This document shows positions 50,346 through 61,055 of a stretch of 64,000 nucleotides of DNA, piece after piece (positions within the stretch are counted from its first letter, which is position 1; each line of letters starts with the position of its first letter). Below the pieces are notes generated by a model. It had not been told where the DNA came from. It searched no databases and saw nothing but the letters and a program-made list of their open reading frames with translations. The DNA comes from Marinobacter segnicrescens (lineage in GTDB: Bacteria > Pseudomonadota > Gammaproteobacteria > Pseudomonadales > Oleiphilaceae). The position numbers and the translations under genes were made by a program. The DNA is taken from the NCBI RefSeq assembly GCF_900111555.1, contig NZ_FOHZ01000011.1, forward strand, positions 1 through 64,000, read 5' to 3'.

Positions 50346-52817
50346 ATGCGATTGTTCCCGGCTGTTTCCGGTGCCATCACGACACTGCTGCGCAAGGTCC
50401 TGTTCCTGTGGGTCCGTACCGATGTACTGGGGGCCGGCAAGGACGAGCTGAAGCTGGATCCGGAGCGGCCTGTCTGCTACGTCATGCAGTACAGCTCCCT
50501 CTCCAGCAGGCTGGTACTTGAACAGGAAGTGGCTCGTGCCGGGCTGCCTTCAGCCAGTGCACCCATGGCCGTGCATGGCGGTCTGAACCATTCCTTCTGC
50601 TTTCTGTACCGCCGGGCCCGCAGCAGCTTCAGCCCACGCCTGACACCGGTAATGACACCACAGATGGAACAGCTGGTGAACCTGTCCGTCGAGGACCCCA
50701 CCCTGGACATCCAGCTGGTGCCGGTATCGCTGTTCTGGGGGCGGTCGCCGGACAAGGAAAAATCGGTGCTCAAACTGCTGCTGTCCGATACCTGGTCCGT
50801 GGCGGGGCGCTTCCAGAAATTCCTCATCATCCTGCTGCATGGCCGCAACACCCTGGTACGCTTCGGTGAGCCCATGTCACTGGCTGATATTGTGCGGGAA
50901 CACCACCGCAGCAAGGCCAGGGCCAACCGCAAGACCGCCCGGTTGCTGCGCACCCATTTCCGCCGGGTGCGCCAGGCGGTGCTGGGGCCGGACCTGTCGC
51001 ACCGTCGCACCCTGGTGGCGGACCTGATCCGCACCCCTGCGGTGCGTGAAGCCATTCGCGAGACAGCCCGCCGGGAAGACGAACACCCGGACAAGGTCCG
51101 GGCAAGGGCCTACGAGTATGCCAATGAGATTGCCTCCAGCATGTCTATCGCCACCATCCGCATCCTGGAGGTATTGCTGAGCTGGCTGTGGAACCGCATC
51201 TACAACGGCATCCGTATCAACAATATCCGGGAAGTCCAGGAAGTCGCCGAAGAGAATGCCGTGGTCTACGTGCCCTGCCACCGCTCACATATTGACTACC
51301 TGCTGCTCTCCTACGTGCTCTACCGCAACGGCCTGATGCCGCCCCATATCGCGGCGGGCATCAACCTGAACATGCCGGTGGTTGGGCCGATCCTGCGGCG
51401 TGGCGGGGCGTTTTTCATGCGCCGCAGTTTCCGGGACAACCCGCTTTACTCCGCCGTGTTCAACGAGTACATGCATGTGATGTTTACCCGGGGCTATTCG
51501 GTGGAATATTTCGTGGAGGGCGGGCGCAGCCGCACCGGTCGCACCCTGCAGCCCCGACCTGGCATGCTGTCGATGACCGTTCGCAGTTTCCTTCGTGACC
51601 ACAAAAAACCCATTGTGCTGGTGCCGGTGTATATCGGCTATGAAAAGGTTATGGAAGGCCGCTCCTACCTGGGCGAGCTGCGTGGCAAGAAAAAGAAGCA
51701 GGAGAGTGTTGTAGGCCTGGCCAAGACGGCGCGCAAACTGCGCAGCTCCTTCGGCAAGGTATCGGTGAATTTCGGCGAGGCAATCTTCCTGGACGAAGCC
51801 CTGGAGCAGGCCCGGCCCGGCTGGAAGCATGAGGCCGTGGGCGCCGAGGCCCGGCCGGCCTGGTTACCGGATGCGGTGGACCACCTCGCCCGCCACGTAA
51901 CCACCGGTATCAATTCCGCCGCCGCAGTAAACCCGGTTAACCTGGTAGCAACCCTGCTGCTGGCCACCGAGCGCCTTGCCATGGATGAGCGGCAACTGGC
52001 AGCCATGATGGACCACTACCTCAGCTTGCTTAAGACGCACACCTACGCTGAAACGGTGACTTTTCCCGAAGGCGACGGCATGGAATGGATCCGCTACTGC
52101 GAAACCATGGGACTGGTGGGGCGTTACCCCCAGAAGCTGGGCGACATCATCGGGCTGGATGGTACCAATGCCACGCTAATGACCTATTATCGTAACAATA
52201 TCCAGCACCTGTTCGCCCTGCCCGCGCTGATTGCCTGCCTGTTCGAAAACTGCACGTCTATGGCCCGTGACAAGGTCATTTTCCTGGCCAGTGCGATCTA
52301 CCCGTACCTGCACTCAGAGCTGTTTCTGCGGTATGACCCGGAAACCGTGGGTGTAGAGGTGGACCGCTGGATCGGCACCCTGTCAGATCACGGCATTCTG
52401 CGCGCGGATGGCGACCGTGTGATGGGGCCGGAGGAAGGTACCGACGCACGGCTTCAGCTGCACACGTTATCGCGATTCATCATCCAGACCCTGGAGCGCT
52501 ATTACATTGTGATTGCAACCCTGCGCAAGCATGGGCCAGGGGTTCTGACGGCGGAGGAGCTCGAGGAAGAGAGTGCGCTGATGGCAGAGCGCATGTCGCT
52601 GCTGTTCGGTCTGAATGCGCCCGAGTTCTTTGACAAGACGCTGTTCCGAAACTTTATCGGGGAGCTCGCAGGCAATGGCGTGATTGTTGCCGGCGAGGAT
52701 GACCGGCTGAGTTATACCCGGGAGCTGGAAGAGGTGTCGGAGGATGCGCGGCTGGTGCTGAGCGTGGAGAAGCGGCAGGCGATTGCGCAGGTGACCCAGT
52801 TGAATCGGCCTGAGTGA
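50346..52817 (+). CDS. plsB: Glycerol-3-phosphate 1-O-acyltransferase
   Basis: 823 residues, the normal PlsB length. It transfers an acyl chain to the sn-1 position of glycerol-3-phosphate, the first step of membrane phospholipid synthesis. The acyltransferase motifs are in order: PCHRSHIDYLLLSY (HxxxxD), GAFFMRRSF, FVEGGRSRTGR and VPVYIGYEKVMEG, spanning about residues 305-430. The C-terminal half carries the membrane-associated part. It stands alone and is convergent with rsmJ with one base between stops. Confidence 0.97.
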   Translation: MRLFPAVSGAITTLLRKVLFLWVRTDVLGAGKDELKLDPERPVCYVMQYSSLSSRLVLEQEVARAGLPSASAPMAVHGGLNHSFCFLYRRARSSFSPRLTPVMTPQMEQLVNLSVEDPTLDIQLVPVSLFWGRSPDKEKSVLKLLLSDTWSVAGRFQKFLIILLHGRNTLVRFGEPMSLADIVREHHRSKARANRKTARLLRTHFRRVRQAVLGPDLSHRRTLVADLIRTPAVREAIRETARREDEHPDKVRARAYEYANEIASSMSIATIRILEVLLSWLWNRIYNGIRINNIREVQEVAEENAVVYVPCHRSHIDYLLLSYVLYRNGLMPPHIAAGINLNMPVVGPILRRGGAFFMRRSFRDNPLYSAVFNEYMHVMFTRGYSVEYFVEGGRSRTGRTLQPRPGMLSMTVRSFLRDHKKPIVLVPVYIGYEKVMEGRSYLGELRGKKKKQESVVGLAKTARKLRSSFGKVSVNFGEAIFLDEALEQARPGWKHEAVGAEARPAWLPDAVDHLARHVTTGINSAAAVNPVNLVATLLLATERLAMDERQLAAMMDHYLSLLKTHTYAETVTFPEGDGMEWIRYCETMGLVGRYPQKLGDIIGLDGTNATLMTYYRNNIQHLFALPALIACLFENCTSMARDKVIFLASAIYPYLHSELFLRYDPETVGVEVDRWIGTLSDHGILRADGDRVMGPEEGTDARLQLHTLSRFIIQTLERYYIVIATLRKHGPGVLTAEELEEESALMAERMSLLFGLNAPEFFDKTLFRNFIGELAGNGVIVAGEDDRLSYTRELEEVSEDARLVLSVEKRQAIAQVTQLNRPE

Positions 52818-52818
52818 G

Positions 52819-53658
52819 TCAGTCGGCTGGCAACGCCTGCAACGGGTAAACGTCGTATCGACTGCTTTTCCCTTCAAGCTTCAGGGCCGGGGCCGGGCCA
52901 GGGATAGCCGGGGCCCTTCGCGAGCGTTTTACCACGACCCGGTAGCGGGCGCAGGCCAGCGCTGCCGTGAGAAGGGCGGCGGCATCCGGGTCGTCGCCGA
53001 CGACCGGGCGGAAGAGTTGCATTTCTTTTTTCACCGCAGCGGACTTGTCACGGTGGGGGAACATGGGGTCAAGGTGGATGACATCAGCAACGGGTTCCTG
53101 CCCTGCCCTGTCCTGTAACCACTGGATGCTGTCGGCCAGGATCAGTGTCATTCGGGCGATTACCGGGGCGGTGGTTTCGTCGGCTGCGGCACGGGCCAGG
53201 CCGTCTTCGAGCAAAGCATGGATAACCGGGGAACGTTCCAGCAGGGTAACCCTGTGGCCCAGGCCGGCGAGGACGAAGGCGTCCTGGCCCAGGCCGGCGG
53301 TGGCGTCCAGGATATGCAGGGTCTGATGGGTGCGTTTGAGGCCCACAGCACGTGCGATCAGCTGGCCGGTGCCGCCGCCGTGGGCCAGCCGGTAGCCGGC
53401 CTTGCCGGCGACGAATTCAGCCCTCACCGGGCCTGGAGCTTTGCGACCTGTGGCCTGGAGGCTGAGACCATGGTCATCCAGGAAGAGTATTCTGGGGTGA
53501 TCATCAATGTGCCTTGGCGATACCACACCCAGCCAGGGGACGCCAAGGCGGGTTGCCAGCGCTGCTGCCCGCCCTGAAAGTTCATCGCTGGCACACCCCA
53601 CCGGAGGCAGGTGCCCTGCGTCACTGGAGTCCTGTTCAATAGGCTGGTTCATTGGCAA
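52819..53658 (-). CDS. rsmJ: 16S rRNA (guanine1516-N2)-methyltransferase RsmJ
   Basis: 279 residues. RsmJ methylates G1516 of 16S rRNA. The SAM site is LHILDATAGLGQDAFVLAGLG and the catalytic-like motif is VIHLDPMFPHRDKSAAVKKEM, characteristic of this family. Other marks are GGTGQLIARAVGLK before the SAM motif and RVVVKRSRRAP near the end. It is convergent with plsB by one base and starts 54 bp downstream of the hypothetical gene at 53713 on the same strand. Confidence 0.94.
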   Translation of the reverse strand: MPMNQPIEQDSSDAGHLPPVGCASDELSGRAAALATRLGVPWLGVVSPRHIDDHPRILFLDDHGLSLQATGRKAPGPVRAEFVAGKAGYRLAHGGGTGQLIARAVGLKRTHQTLHILDATAGLGQDAFVLAGLGHRVTLLERSPVIHALLEDGLARAAADETTAPVIARMTLILADSIQWLQDRAGQEPVADVIHLDPMFPHRDKSAAVKKEMQLFRPVVGDDPDAAALLTAALACARYRVVVKRSRRAPAIPGPAPALKLEGKSSRYDVYPLQALPAD

Positions 53659-53712
53659 GGGGTCTGCTCAGGCGGATGCGGCAATGGTTGGGGCTGCTCA
53701 AGGAAAACGGTA

Positions 53713-54084
53713 TCAGACGCGAATATCGATACCTGCCAGCTCAGCGTCATAACCATCCATCCCTTCGCGCTGGCTGGCCACAGCCGCAAAGGCCTGTAAC
53801 GCTCGAAGGTTCGCCATGGGGATATCATCGGAGCGGAAAGGCTCGAGGCGCGTGTCTTCCGCGGCAGCCCGGGCCTGGACCCGGCGCAGGTAGCCTTCGG
53901 TGTCTTCCGTCGGAGAAGCGCCTGCGTTGTCGGTGGTACCGTTGCCAGCCGGAACAACACGGGCCTGCTGCCGATCATCGGCCAGGACCTCTGGGCGGGC
54001 CGCCGGCGCACGGGCACCATCGTTGCGTTCGCGGGCAACGTTGGTACCGATATACGGATTGTTGGGGTTGAGTCCACCAATCAT
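53713..54084 (-). CDS. Conserved hypothetical protein
   Basis: 123 residues with no membrane segment or signal peptide. It starts MIGGLNPNNPYIGTNVARE and is rich in Ala, Arg, Asp and Asn, with a probably disordered middle and a helical end (MANLRALQAFAAVASQREGMDGYDAE). I recognise no function. It sits between rsmJ and tsaB on the same strand, 24 bp after the tsaB stop, so it may belong to that operon. Confidence 0.7.
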   Translation of the reverse strand: MIGGLNPNNPYIGTNVARERNDGARAPAARPEVLADDRQQARVVPAGNGTTDNAGASPTEDTEGYLRRVQARAAAEDTRLEPFRSDDIPMANLRALQAFAAVASQREGMDGYDAELAGIDIRV

Positions 54085-54108
54085 GGCAGGTTTCCGGACC
54101 GTGTCTGG

Positions 54109-54804
54109 TTAACGCCCTGGAAGCTTCTTCCAGGTCACTTCGTCCCGCAGGTAAACGGGCTGGGCCTCAGCCGCCGGTACCGCGACACCTTTTTCCCAGG
54201 CATCGGCAGCCAGACGGACAACAAAGCGGGCGTCGGGAACCATTCCCGTTTCCGGAGATGCTACCCGGCTCACCACATTGTCAGGCATGCGCTCAGCATA
54301 GCGCCATCCACTGCCGCCCGCCAGCCATCGTAAAGGCCCTTCAGGCAAACTGACCTGTTCAGGGGGGCAGACCCGCTCCGGTGCCAGTGGCTCAGGAAGC
54401 CCGGCGGTCAGACGATAGCACCCCCAGTAAACCTCGTCCATCCTTGCATCAAAGGCCACGGCGATGCCGTCGCCTTCCTGGGCGTCCTGCTCTTCGGCTA
54501 CAGCGAGGGCCACTGCCTGCAGGGAGGAAACCGGCACCACGGGGATATCCAGCCCCCAGGCCAGCCCCTGGATCACTCCGGTGGCGATGCGCAACCCGGT
54601 GAAAGATCCAGGGCCCGCTGCGAAGGCCAGTGCGTCGAGATCCCCCATGGCGACACCCTGCTCCTGGAGCAGCTGCCTGACCATTGGCATGATCAGGCGG
54701 GTGTGCCCCCGGGGCTCAACACGGAGATGCCCGCTCAGGTCGCTGCCATCAAGCAGCGCCACGGAGCAGGCATCAGCGGAGGTATCAATTGCCAGTAACT
54801 TCAA
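54109..54804 (-). CDS. tsaB: tRNA threonylcarbamoyladenosine biosynthesis protein TsaB
   Basis: 231 residues. TsaB is the non-catalytic partner of TsaD in the complex that makes t6A37 in ANN-decoding tRNAs. The ASKHA-type fold starts KLLAIDTSADACSVALLD, and the TsaD-interface segment is LAFAAGPGSFTGLRIATGVIQGLAW. Length matches the family. It is downstream of adk on the same strand with 75 bp between, as in other gammaproteobacteria. Confidence 0.95.
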   Translation of the reverse strand: MKLLAIDTSADACSVALLDGSDLSGHLRVEPRGHTRLIMPMVRQLLQEQGVAMGDLDALAFAAGPGSFTGLRIATGVIQGLAWGLDIPVVPVSSLQAVALAVAEEQDAQEGDGIAVAFDARMDEVYWGCYRLTAGLPEPLAPERVCPPEQVSLPEGPLRWLAGGSGWRYAERMPDNVVSRVASPETGMVPDARFVVRLAADAWEKGVAVPAAEAQPVYLRDEVTWKKLPGR

Positions 54805-54879
54805 GTGTCTGTTATCCCGTCTGGTAAAGTGTTGGTTAAGCCCCTCAAGGCCTTGTCCGTAGCCAGACGGGACCTTTTA

Positions 54880-55602
<723 letters not shown>

Positions 55603-55740
55603 TTACTGCAAGGCTTGGCAACAGCCTCTCTCACCCCTGGCAGGTTCACGGAGAGCCGGCATTATACGAAGTCGGGCCCGTCAGAGAAAGTCGACGTCAG
55701 TCGCAGTCAATACGTTCTGACCGTGATCCAGGCGAGCCGG

Positions 55741-57180
55741 TCAGGATGACAGAGAGCGGGCAAGGCTGTCCAGATCGTCAGACACCTGATCCACATCGTC
55801 CCGAAGAAGGTCCAGCTGGGTCGCCGGCAGGTCCAGCTTCGCGGCCAGCGCCTCGATGTCGTCGGGGTTGAACTCATCCCCCACGCCCTTCTCCTTGAGC
55901 AGGCCATTGGCAAGCTGGACCATGATGACGTAGGCCTTTTGCTCCCCCTCGTAGCGGGGCTGCTGATGGACGCCGGCGGATTTGACCACCGCATCCGGCA
56001 GCTGCCAAAGCTTGTGCAGGATTCCGCCGATCACACCGTGACCCACCGTGAGCATTTCCTGGTCTCCTGAGGCGCCGAACACCTGCTGCTCAAGGGCCCT
56101 CATGCTGACCTCGGGGTTGGCGGCGCGCAGCCGGTTAAGCTCCTCGAACTCGGCAGGGAACAGGTGGCCCACCAGCAGCAGGCCAAAGTTGTGCAACAAC
56201 CCACAGAGGTAGGCCAGGGAGGGGTCTGCGCCACACTGGGGAGCCAGTCGCTGGCAGACAAAGGCACAATAGAGGGAGTGTCGCCAGAACTGGTCCATAC
56301 CCAATGGGCCCTGGCGGGGAATGTCAAAAGCCCGCACCGAGGCGATGCCCAGGGCAATATGTGCCACCCGTTCGAATCCGAGTACCCGGGTGACAGCCTC
56401 CTGCACCGATTCGATCTGTCCCGGGTAGTTGAACAGTGCCGATCGGGCGTAACGGATGATCTGGGCCGTCAGGCTGGGGTCATACTCAATCAGCTCTGCC
56501 AGCTCCCGGGCTGAGGCTTCCGGGTCGCTGGTCAGGCGCAGGATTTTCAGTGCCAGGGCCGGCATCGGGGGCAGGCGGTAAAGCTTCTGCAGCTTGTCGG
56601 CTACTTCTTCGAGGGTGATGGTACTGGCGGACTGACCGCTAAGCCGTATGGTGACGTGCCCCTTGTCCGCTCCCGCCATGGCCAGGCGGAAGTCCCTTGC
56701 TGCCATTACCAGCAGCCTGGATGAGGAACCACAGGCCATGACCAGCCGCTCAGCCTGGTACAGGGATTCCTCCACCAGTACCGGCACGCCATAGGCTGAA
56801 CCGAATGGCGGCACGAATCCCGGGGCGCAATCGCTGAAGACCTTGCCGGCCTGGTTAGCGGTCAGTGGCTGCATGCGGCGGCCGGTACGAGCTTCAATAG
56901 CGTCCAGGTCCGGCGAGCTGTCGAACGGGTGGACCACCAGCACGACGCCTTTCACATCAATGAGCGCGGTGCTGCGGATCACCTGGCGACGCTCCACGTC
57001 CGCCCCGAGAACGGCTGCGTCCAGGCCGCCACGGGGGTCTGCGGTAATTGGAATCAGGTCATGGGCGATGCCCTTGCGATTGAGATACTGCTCGACTCTG
57101 GCGGCCGCTGCCACGGGGGTCTCCTTACTGACTCTGACGCTATGCGAGCCCGGCCGCCATGCAGCAAGGCCCTGACGCAC
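55741..57180 (-). CDS. YbaK/EbsC aminoacyl-tRNA deacylase-like domain fused to HDOD
   Basis: 479 residues starting at GTG 57178-57180. Residues about 20-165 resemble YbaK/ProX editing domains (VIRSTALIDVKGVVLVVHPF, VPPFGSAYGVPVLVEESL), which hydrolyse mischarged tRNA. Residues about 200-400 are an HDOD domain (LPPMPALALKILRL, LAYLCGLLHNFGLLLVGHLFP). There are no membrane segments. HDOD proteins act in signalling and stress. Whether the YbaK part is active cannot be told; the Lys used by YbaK is not evident to me. It lies between ppc and adk, all on the same strand. Confidence 0.85.
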   Translation of the reverse strand: MRQGLAAWRPGSHSVRVSKETPVAAAARVEQYLNRKGIAHDLIPITADPRGGLDAAVLGADVERRQVIRSTALIDVKGVVLVVHPFDSSPDLDAIEARTGRRMQPLTANQAGKVFSDCAPGFVPPFGSAYGVPVLVEESLYQAERLVMACGSSSRLLVMAARDFRLAMAGADKGHVTIRLSGQSASTITLEEVADKLQKLYRLPPMPALALKILRLTSDPEASARELAELIEYDPSLTAQIIRYARSALFNYPGQIESVQEAVTRVLGFERVAHIALGIASVRAFDIPRQGPLGMDQFWRHSLYCAFVCQRLAPQCGADPSLAYLCGLLHNFGLLLVGHLFPAEFEELNRLRAANPEVSMRALEQQVFGASGDQEMLTVGHGVIGGILHKLWQLPDAVVKSAGVHQQPRYEGEQKAYVIMVQLANGLLKEKGVGDEFNPDDIEALAAKLDLPATQLDLLRDDVDQVSDDLDSLARSLSS

Positions 57181-57311
57181 TACCGGGGTGCGGGAAGATT
57201 ACCATATCCCCACCGCCCCGTCCGGCTCAGCGGCAAGTTCGCTGTCACCCACACGGCAAACCTGTCCATCCTGTGAATAGGCTCACAAGGCAGCCAGGCA
57301 AACGGCCCGTA

Positions 57312-59990
57312 TCAACCGGTGTTACGCATGCCTGCTGCGATCCCCGCCATGGTGACCTTGAGTGCCTGCTCAACCAGCTCCGGCATGGGCACCACTTCAG
57401 CATCGGATCCCTCCGCGGCCACGTTCTGCTCAGCTTCCCGGTTACGGCGCAGCAACTCGGCCTGCAGGTAATGCAGCGGATCCGTATACGGGTTACGCAC
57501 CTTCATGGATTGAGCGAATACCGGTTCGTGCTCCAGTAACGTCTGCTGCTCCTTCAGTGCCAGCACCTGCTCGATGCAGCCGGCGAGGCGCTCCCTCAAC
57601 TGCTCACCCAGTGGGCGCAACTGCGGCTCTACCAGGATCTGGTCGTAGTAACTGGCAATACGCAGGTCCGCCTTGGCCAGCACCATCTCCAGCATATCGA
57701 TGTAGGTGCGGAAGAAGGGCCAGTCCTGGCGCATGGCCTGTAGCAGCGGCATCTTGCCAGCCTTCTCCGCCTCGGACAGGGCCTCATCACTGCCCAGCCA
57801 GCTGGGGAGCATCAGTCGCATCTGGGTCCAGGCGAAGATCCATGGAATTGCCCGCAGGCTTTCCACGCCGCCACTGGGCTTGCGTTTTGCAGGGCGGCTG
57901 CCCAGGGCCAGCTTGCCCAGTGCCTGCTCCGGCGTCGCCTGGCGGAAATAGGGCACGAACTCCGGATTCTCCCGAACCACATCCCGATAGGCTTCAAGGG
58001 AGCGCTCGGTAAGCCAGTCCATCGCCTCCCGCCATTCCGGCTCGGGCGCCCGGGGTGGCGCCAGGGTAGCCTCCACCACGGCGGTGGTGTACAAGGTGAG
58101 GCTTTGCTCCGCCAGCCGTGGCAGGCCAAACTTGAAGCGGATCATCTCTCCCTGTTCCGTAATCCTGAAGCTGCCGTTTACCGACCCCGGCGGCTGAGAC
58201 AGTATTGCCCGGTTGGCCGGGCCGCCGCCACGGCCGACGGTACCGCCCCGGCCATGGAACAGGGTCAGGTGCATATCGAAGCGATTGGCCACCTCGGTGA
58301 GCTTCTCCTGGGCCTGGTACTGGGCCCAGGCCGCCATCATCTGGCCGGCGTCCTTGGAGGAATCGGAGTAGCCAATCATGACTTCCTGCTGGCCGTTGCA
58401 ATACTCCCGGTACCAGTCCACGGAGTACAGGGCTTCCATAGCGGCGGGCGCACCCCGCAAATCATCCAGGGTTTCAAACAGGGGCACGATACGCATCGGG
58501 AACTTCATACCGGCTTCCCGCAGCAGCAAGATCACACTGAGCACATCCGATGGCGTACTGGCCATGGAGATCACATAGGAACCCAGGGCCTCCGGGGTCT
58601 GGCCAGCCACCACCTCGCAGGTGGCAAGCACCTCCCGTACCGGCCCCGTAGGTTCCCAGTTGCGGGGCACCAGGGGACGACGGCCGCGTAGCTCTTTCAC
58701 CAGGAACGCCTGGCGCTGTTCCTCACTCCACTCCAGGTAGTTGCCGAGGCCCAGGTAGTCCACCATCTCCGCCACCGCCTCCGCATGGCGGGTGGCTTCC
58801 TGGCGGATATCCAGCCGAATCAGCGGCAGGCCAAAGGTGTGGGCACGGCGCAGGGTATCCAGTAACGGGCCATTGGCGATGGTTTCAAGGCCGCAGTCGA
58901 TGAGGGAGCGATAACACAGCTCCAGCGGGCCGGTAAGGTCTTCGTTCTCGAACAGGATATCGGTCTCATCCGCCGGCTCACCGTTGACCCGGGCTTCCGC
59001 CCAGTCCCGGGTACGAATCAGCCGCTCCCGCAGACGTCCGAGAATGACCCGGTAAGGTTCACGACTCTCACCAGCCTGTTCCCTGAGCTCATCACTGGCC
59101 TGCCACATGGACAGCTCCGCCCGCAGGGACTGGATATCACGCAGGTAGAGGTCCGCCGCCATCCAGCGCCCCAGCAAGAACACCGTACGGGTCACATCAT
59201 GGGTCACATTGGGGTTGCCGTCCCTGTCGCCCCCCATCCAGGAGGCGATCCGAATGGGCGTTGCGTCCAATGGCAGGCCGTTGCCAGTGGCACCGTCCAG
59301 CGCCTGGTCCAGGCTGCGCAGGAATCGGGGGACTGCCTCCCAGAGGCTGTTCTCGATGACCGCGAAGCCCCACTTGGCCTCATCCACGGCGGTCGGTCGC
59401 TCGTGGCGGATTTCGTCCGTGTGCCAGGCTTCCGCTACCAGCAGCCGCAGGCGATCCAGGGCCTCGTCCCGCTCAGCCGGCAACAGGTCATCATGGTCCA
59501 GGGCCGCCAGGCAGGCCGACATCTCATCGTACTTCATGATCAGGGTACGGCGGGCCACCTCGGTGGGATGGGCTGTGAGCACGAACTCCAGCCGCAGCTG
59601 CGAGACCTTGCGGTGCAGCTCTTCGGCATCCACGCCGCCGCTTTGCAGCCGCTGGAATACCTCCCCAAGGGACTCCACCATCAGATCAGACTGGTGTCCC
59701 CGCTTGCGGCGTACGCCATGATACTGTTCAGCCAGGTTGGCCAGGTTAAGGAACTGGTTGAAAGCGCGGGTAACAGGCAGCAACTGATCGTCACGCAGAC
59801 TGCTCAGCAGGCGCACCAGGCGTTGCCCGGAGCCACTTTCCTGCCGCCGGTCTGCCTTGGCTGCGGCGCGGATTTCCTCGATCAGCTGATAGATCTCCTC
59901 GCCGGGATAGTTGCGGATATTGTCACCCAGCAACTCCCCAAGCAGGCGGACGTTCTCTCGCAATTCGGGATGCAATTCGGCCACGGGCAT
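57312..59990 (-). CDS. ppc: Phosphoenolpyruvate carboxylase
   Basis: 892 residues, the usual size. It makes oxaloacetate from PEP and bicarbonate to refill the citric acid cycle. Catalytic His and Lys/Arg regions are [14 protein letters not shown] near 138 and [19 protein letters not shown] near 580, with [14 protein letters not shown] between. The C-terminus ends in MRNTG, the conserved end that reaches the inhibitor site. AAGGA lies before the ATG. Its own transcription unit, divergent from the small gene at 60105. Confidence 0.97.
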   Translation of the reverse strand: MPVAELHPELRENVRLLGELLGDNIRNYPGEEIYQLIEEIRAAAKADRRQESGSGQRLVRLLSSLRDDQLLPVTRAFNQFLNLANLAEQYHGVRRKRGHQSDLMVESLGEVFQRLQSGGVDAEELHRKVSQLRLEFVLTAHPTEVARRTLIMKYDEMSACLAALDHDDLLPAERDEALDRLRLLVAEAWHTDEIRHERPTAVDEAKWGFAVIENSLWEAVPRFLRSLDQALDGATGNGLPLDATPIRIASWMGGDRDGNPNVTHDVTRTVFLLGRWMAADLYLRDIQSLRAELSMWQASDELREQAGESREPYRVILGRLRERLIRTRDWAEARVNGEPADETDILFENEDLTGPLELCYRSLIDCGLETIANGPLLDTLRRAHTFGLPLIRLDIRQEATRHAEAVAEMVDYLGLGNYLEWSEEQRQAFLVKELRGRRPLVPRNWEPTGPVREVLATCEVVAGQTPEALGSYVISMASTPSDVLSVILLLREAGMKFPMRIVPLFETLDDLRGAPAAMEALYSVDWYREYCNGQQEVMIGYSDSSKDAGQMMAAWAQYQAQEKLTEVANRFDMHLTLFHGRGGTVGRGGGPANRAILSQPPGSVNGSFRITEQGEMIRFKFGLPRLAEQSLTLYTTAVVEATLAPPRAPEPEWREAMDWLTERSLEAYRDVVRENPEFVPYFRQATPEQALGKLALGSRPAKRKPSGGVESLRAIPWIFAWTQMRLMLPSWLGSDEALSEAEKAGKMPLLQAMRQDWPFFRTYIDMLEMVLAKADLRIASYYDQILVEPQLRPLGEQLRERLAGCIEQVLALKEQQTLLEHEPVFAQSMKVRNPYTDPLHYLQAELLRRNREAEQNVAAEGSDAEVVPMPELVEQALKVTMAGIAAGMRNTG

Positions 59991-60104
59991 TTCCTTGGTT
60001 AATAATGGGATCTCGATTGACGGACCTTAAACCGTACAATGATACTTACTGATACTAATAACGACGTCGCCGCCCAATCGCAAGGGTGATCAACAGGAGA
60101 TACC

Positions 60105-60332
60105 ATGAAAGTTACCGACTTACCCCAACACTGGCAGGAAGACAAGAAGCCCGCCGAGCGGACCCATGACTACAACCTGCGCCTGCCGCTGGAGGATGCC
60201 GCCAGGGTTGCAGCGCTGGCGGAGATGTATCCGGGGCGCAGTGAGACGGATATTCTGAACGATATGATTGCGGCGGCGCTGGATGATCTTGCGGAGAGTA
60301 CGCCGTTGAAGGATAAGCTGAAGAAAGGCTAA
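60105..60332 (+). CDS. Small conserved protein, paralogue of the gene at 60539
   Basis: 75 residues with CAGGAG upstream. Helical, charged, no signal peptide. It matches the N-terminal half of the gene at 60539: both start MK(V/I)xDLxxHW, then carry LA.(M/L)YP, a DxxxD(M/L)(I/L)xAALD(D/E)L pattern and a Pro-rich end. The function is unknown. It is transcribed toward its paralogue with the palindrome cluster between them. Confidence 0.75.
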   Translation: MKVTDLPQHWQEDKKPAERTHDYNLRLPLEDAARVAALAEMYPGRSETDILNDMIAAALDDLAESTPLKDKLKKG

Positions 60333-60346
60333 CCAAGGCTTTGAAG

Positions 60347-60497
60347 CCCCTCTCCCCTTGTGGGAGAGGGGTTGGGAAGGGGCTGGGGTGAGGGGCAGTC
60401 AACTCGAGGCGCTTCGCGCTACCCCTCTCCCCGGCCCTCTCCCCCAAGGGGAGAGGGGGTCCAATTCTCCCCGGCCCTCTCCCACGAGGGGAGAGGG
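60347..60497. repeat. Cluster of three CCCTCTCC-type palindromes
   Basis: Perfect or near-perfect cores lie at 60347-60371, 60435-60457 and 60475-60497, each pairing CCCTCTCCC with GGGAGAGGG around a 3-5 nt loop. The second is preceded by GGCGCTTCGCGCTACCCCTCTCCCC, a variant of the flank at 37499. The cluster fills the gap between the two convergent paralogues and may end both transcripts. Confidence 0.88.
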
Positions 60498-60538
60498 AGT
60501 AAAATGTGCTACGACCGAAACTGTGGAAAAATCCGCCG

Positions 60539-60883
60539 TCAGGCCACAGACACCAGCTGACGACTCTTCAGCTCTTCCATATGTTTCTGGCTCAGAGCCA
60601 CGAAGCGCGGTGTCAGACCCACGTCTTCGTAAATCTCGTAGCCTTCCTCATCGTAGGCCACTACCTTGTCACCCTGCTCATAGGGGAACGACGTCTCAAG
60701 CTCATCAAGGGCAGCTGAAAGCAGGTCCCGCATCAGGTCCTGGGGGGATTTCATGGGGTACAGGGCTGCCAGGCGCGACAGCTCCTCATGGTGAGCATCT
60801 GCCAGTTTGACGAAATAAGGGTCACGGGTCAGACGCCCCTTGGCGTGCTTGTCCCAATGTGCGACCAGATCACGGATCTTCAT
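60539..60883 (-). CDS. Small conserved protein, longer paralogue of the gene at 60105
   Basis: 114 residues with AGGAG upstream. It shares MKIRDLVAHW, FVKLADAHHEELSRLAALYP and LMRDLLSAALDELETSFP with the 75-residue protein at 60105, then adds about 45 residues (VVAYDEEGYEIYEDVGLTPRFVALSQKHMEEL). No domain is recognised. A cytoplasmic, possibly DNA- or protein-binding role is only a guess. It is convergent with its paralogue and upstream of the palindrome cluster. Confidence 0.78.
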   Translation of the reverse strand: MKIRDLVAHWDKHAKGRLTRDPYFVKLADAHHEELSRLAALYPMKSPQDLMRDLLSAALDELETSFPYEQGDKVVAYDEEGYEIYEDVGLTPRFVALSQKHMEELKSRQLVSVA

Positions 60884-61055
60884 AACGACTCCTGCCTTCG
60901 ACTACTACCCGATTGTTTTGGATTCTGGGGGCTATTGCCGGAAAAGTACAAACGTACATCGTCCCTCAACCCGCAGTGTAGTTGAATCGTGCAGAATGCA
61001 AGCGGGGAAATCGGTAACGATTTGTACTTATTTGTTGTTTTTGCTGGCGAGGTGC

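Noticed and set aside
53218..53577. Plus-strand frame opposite rsmJ
   Set aside because: Shadow of rsmJ; the minus strand has all family motifs.
56371..56385. TTCGAATCC resembling a tRNA T-arm
   Set aside because: It lies inside the YbaK-HDOD gene, and no cloverleaf could be built around it.
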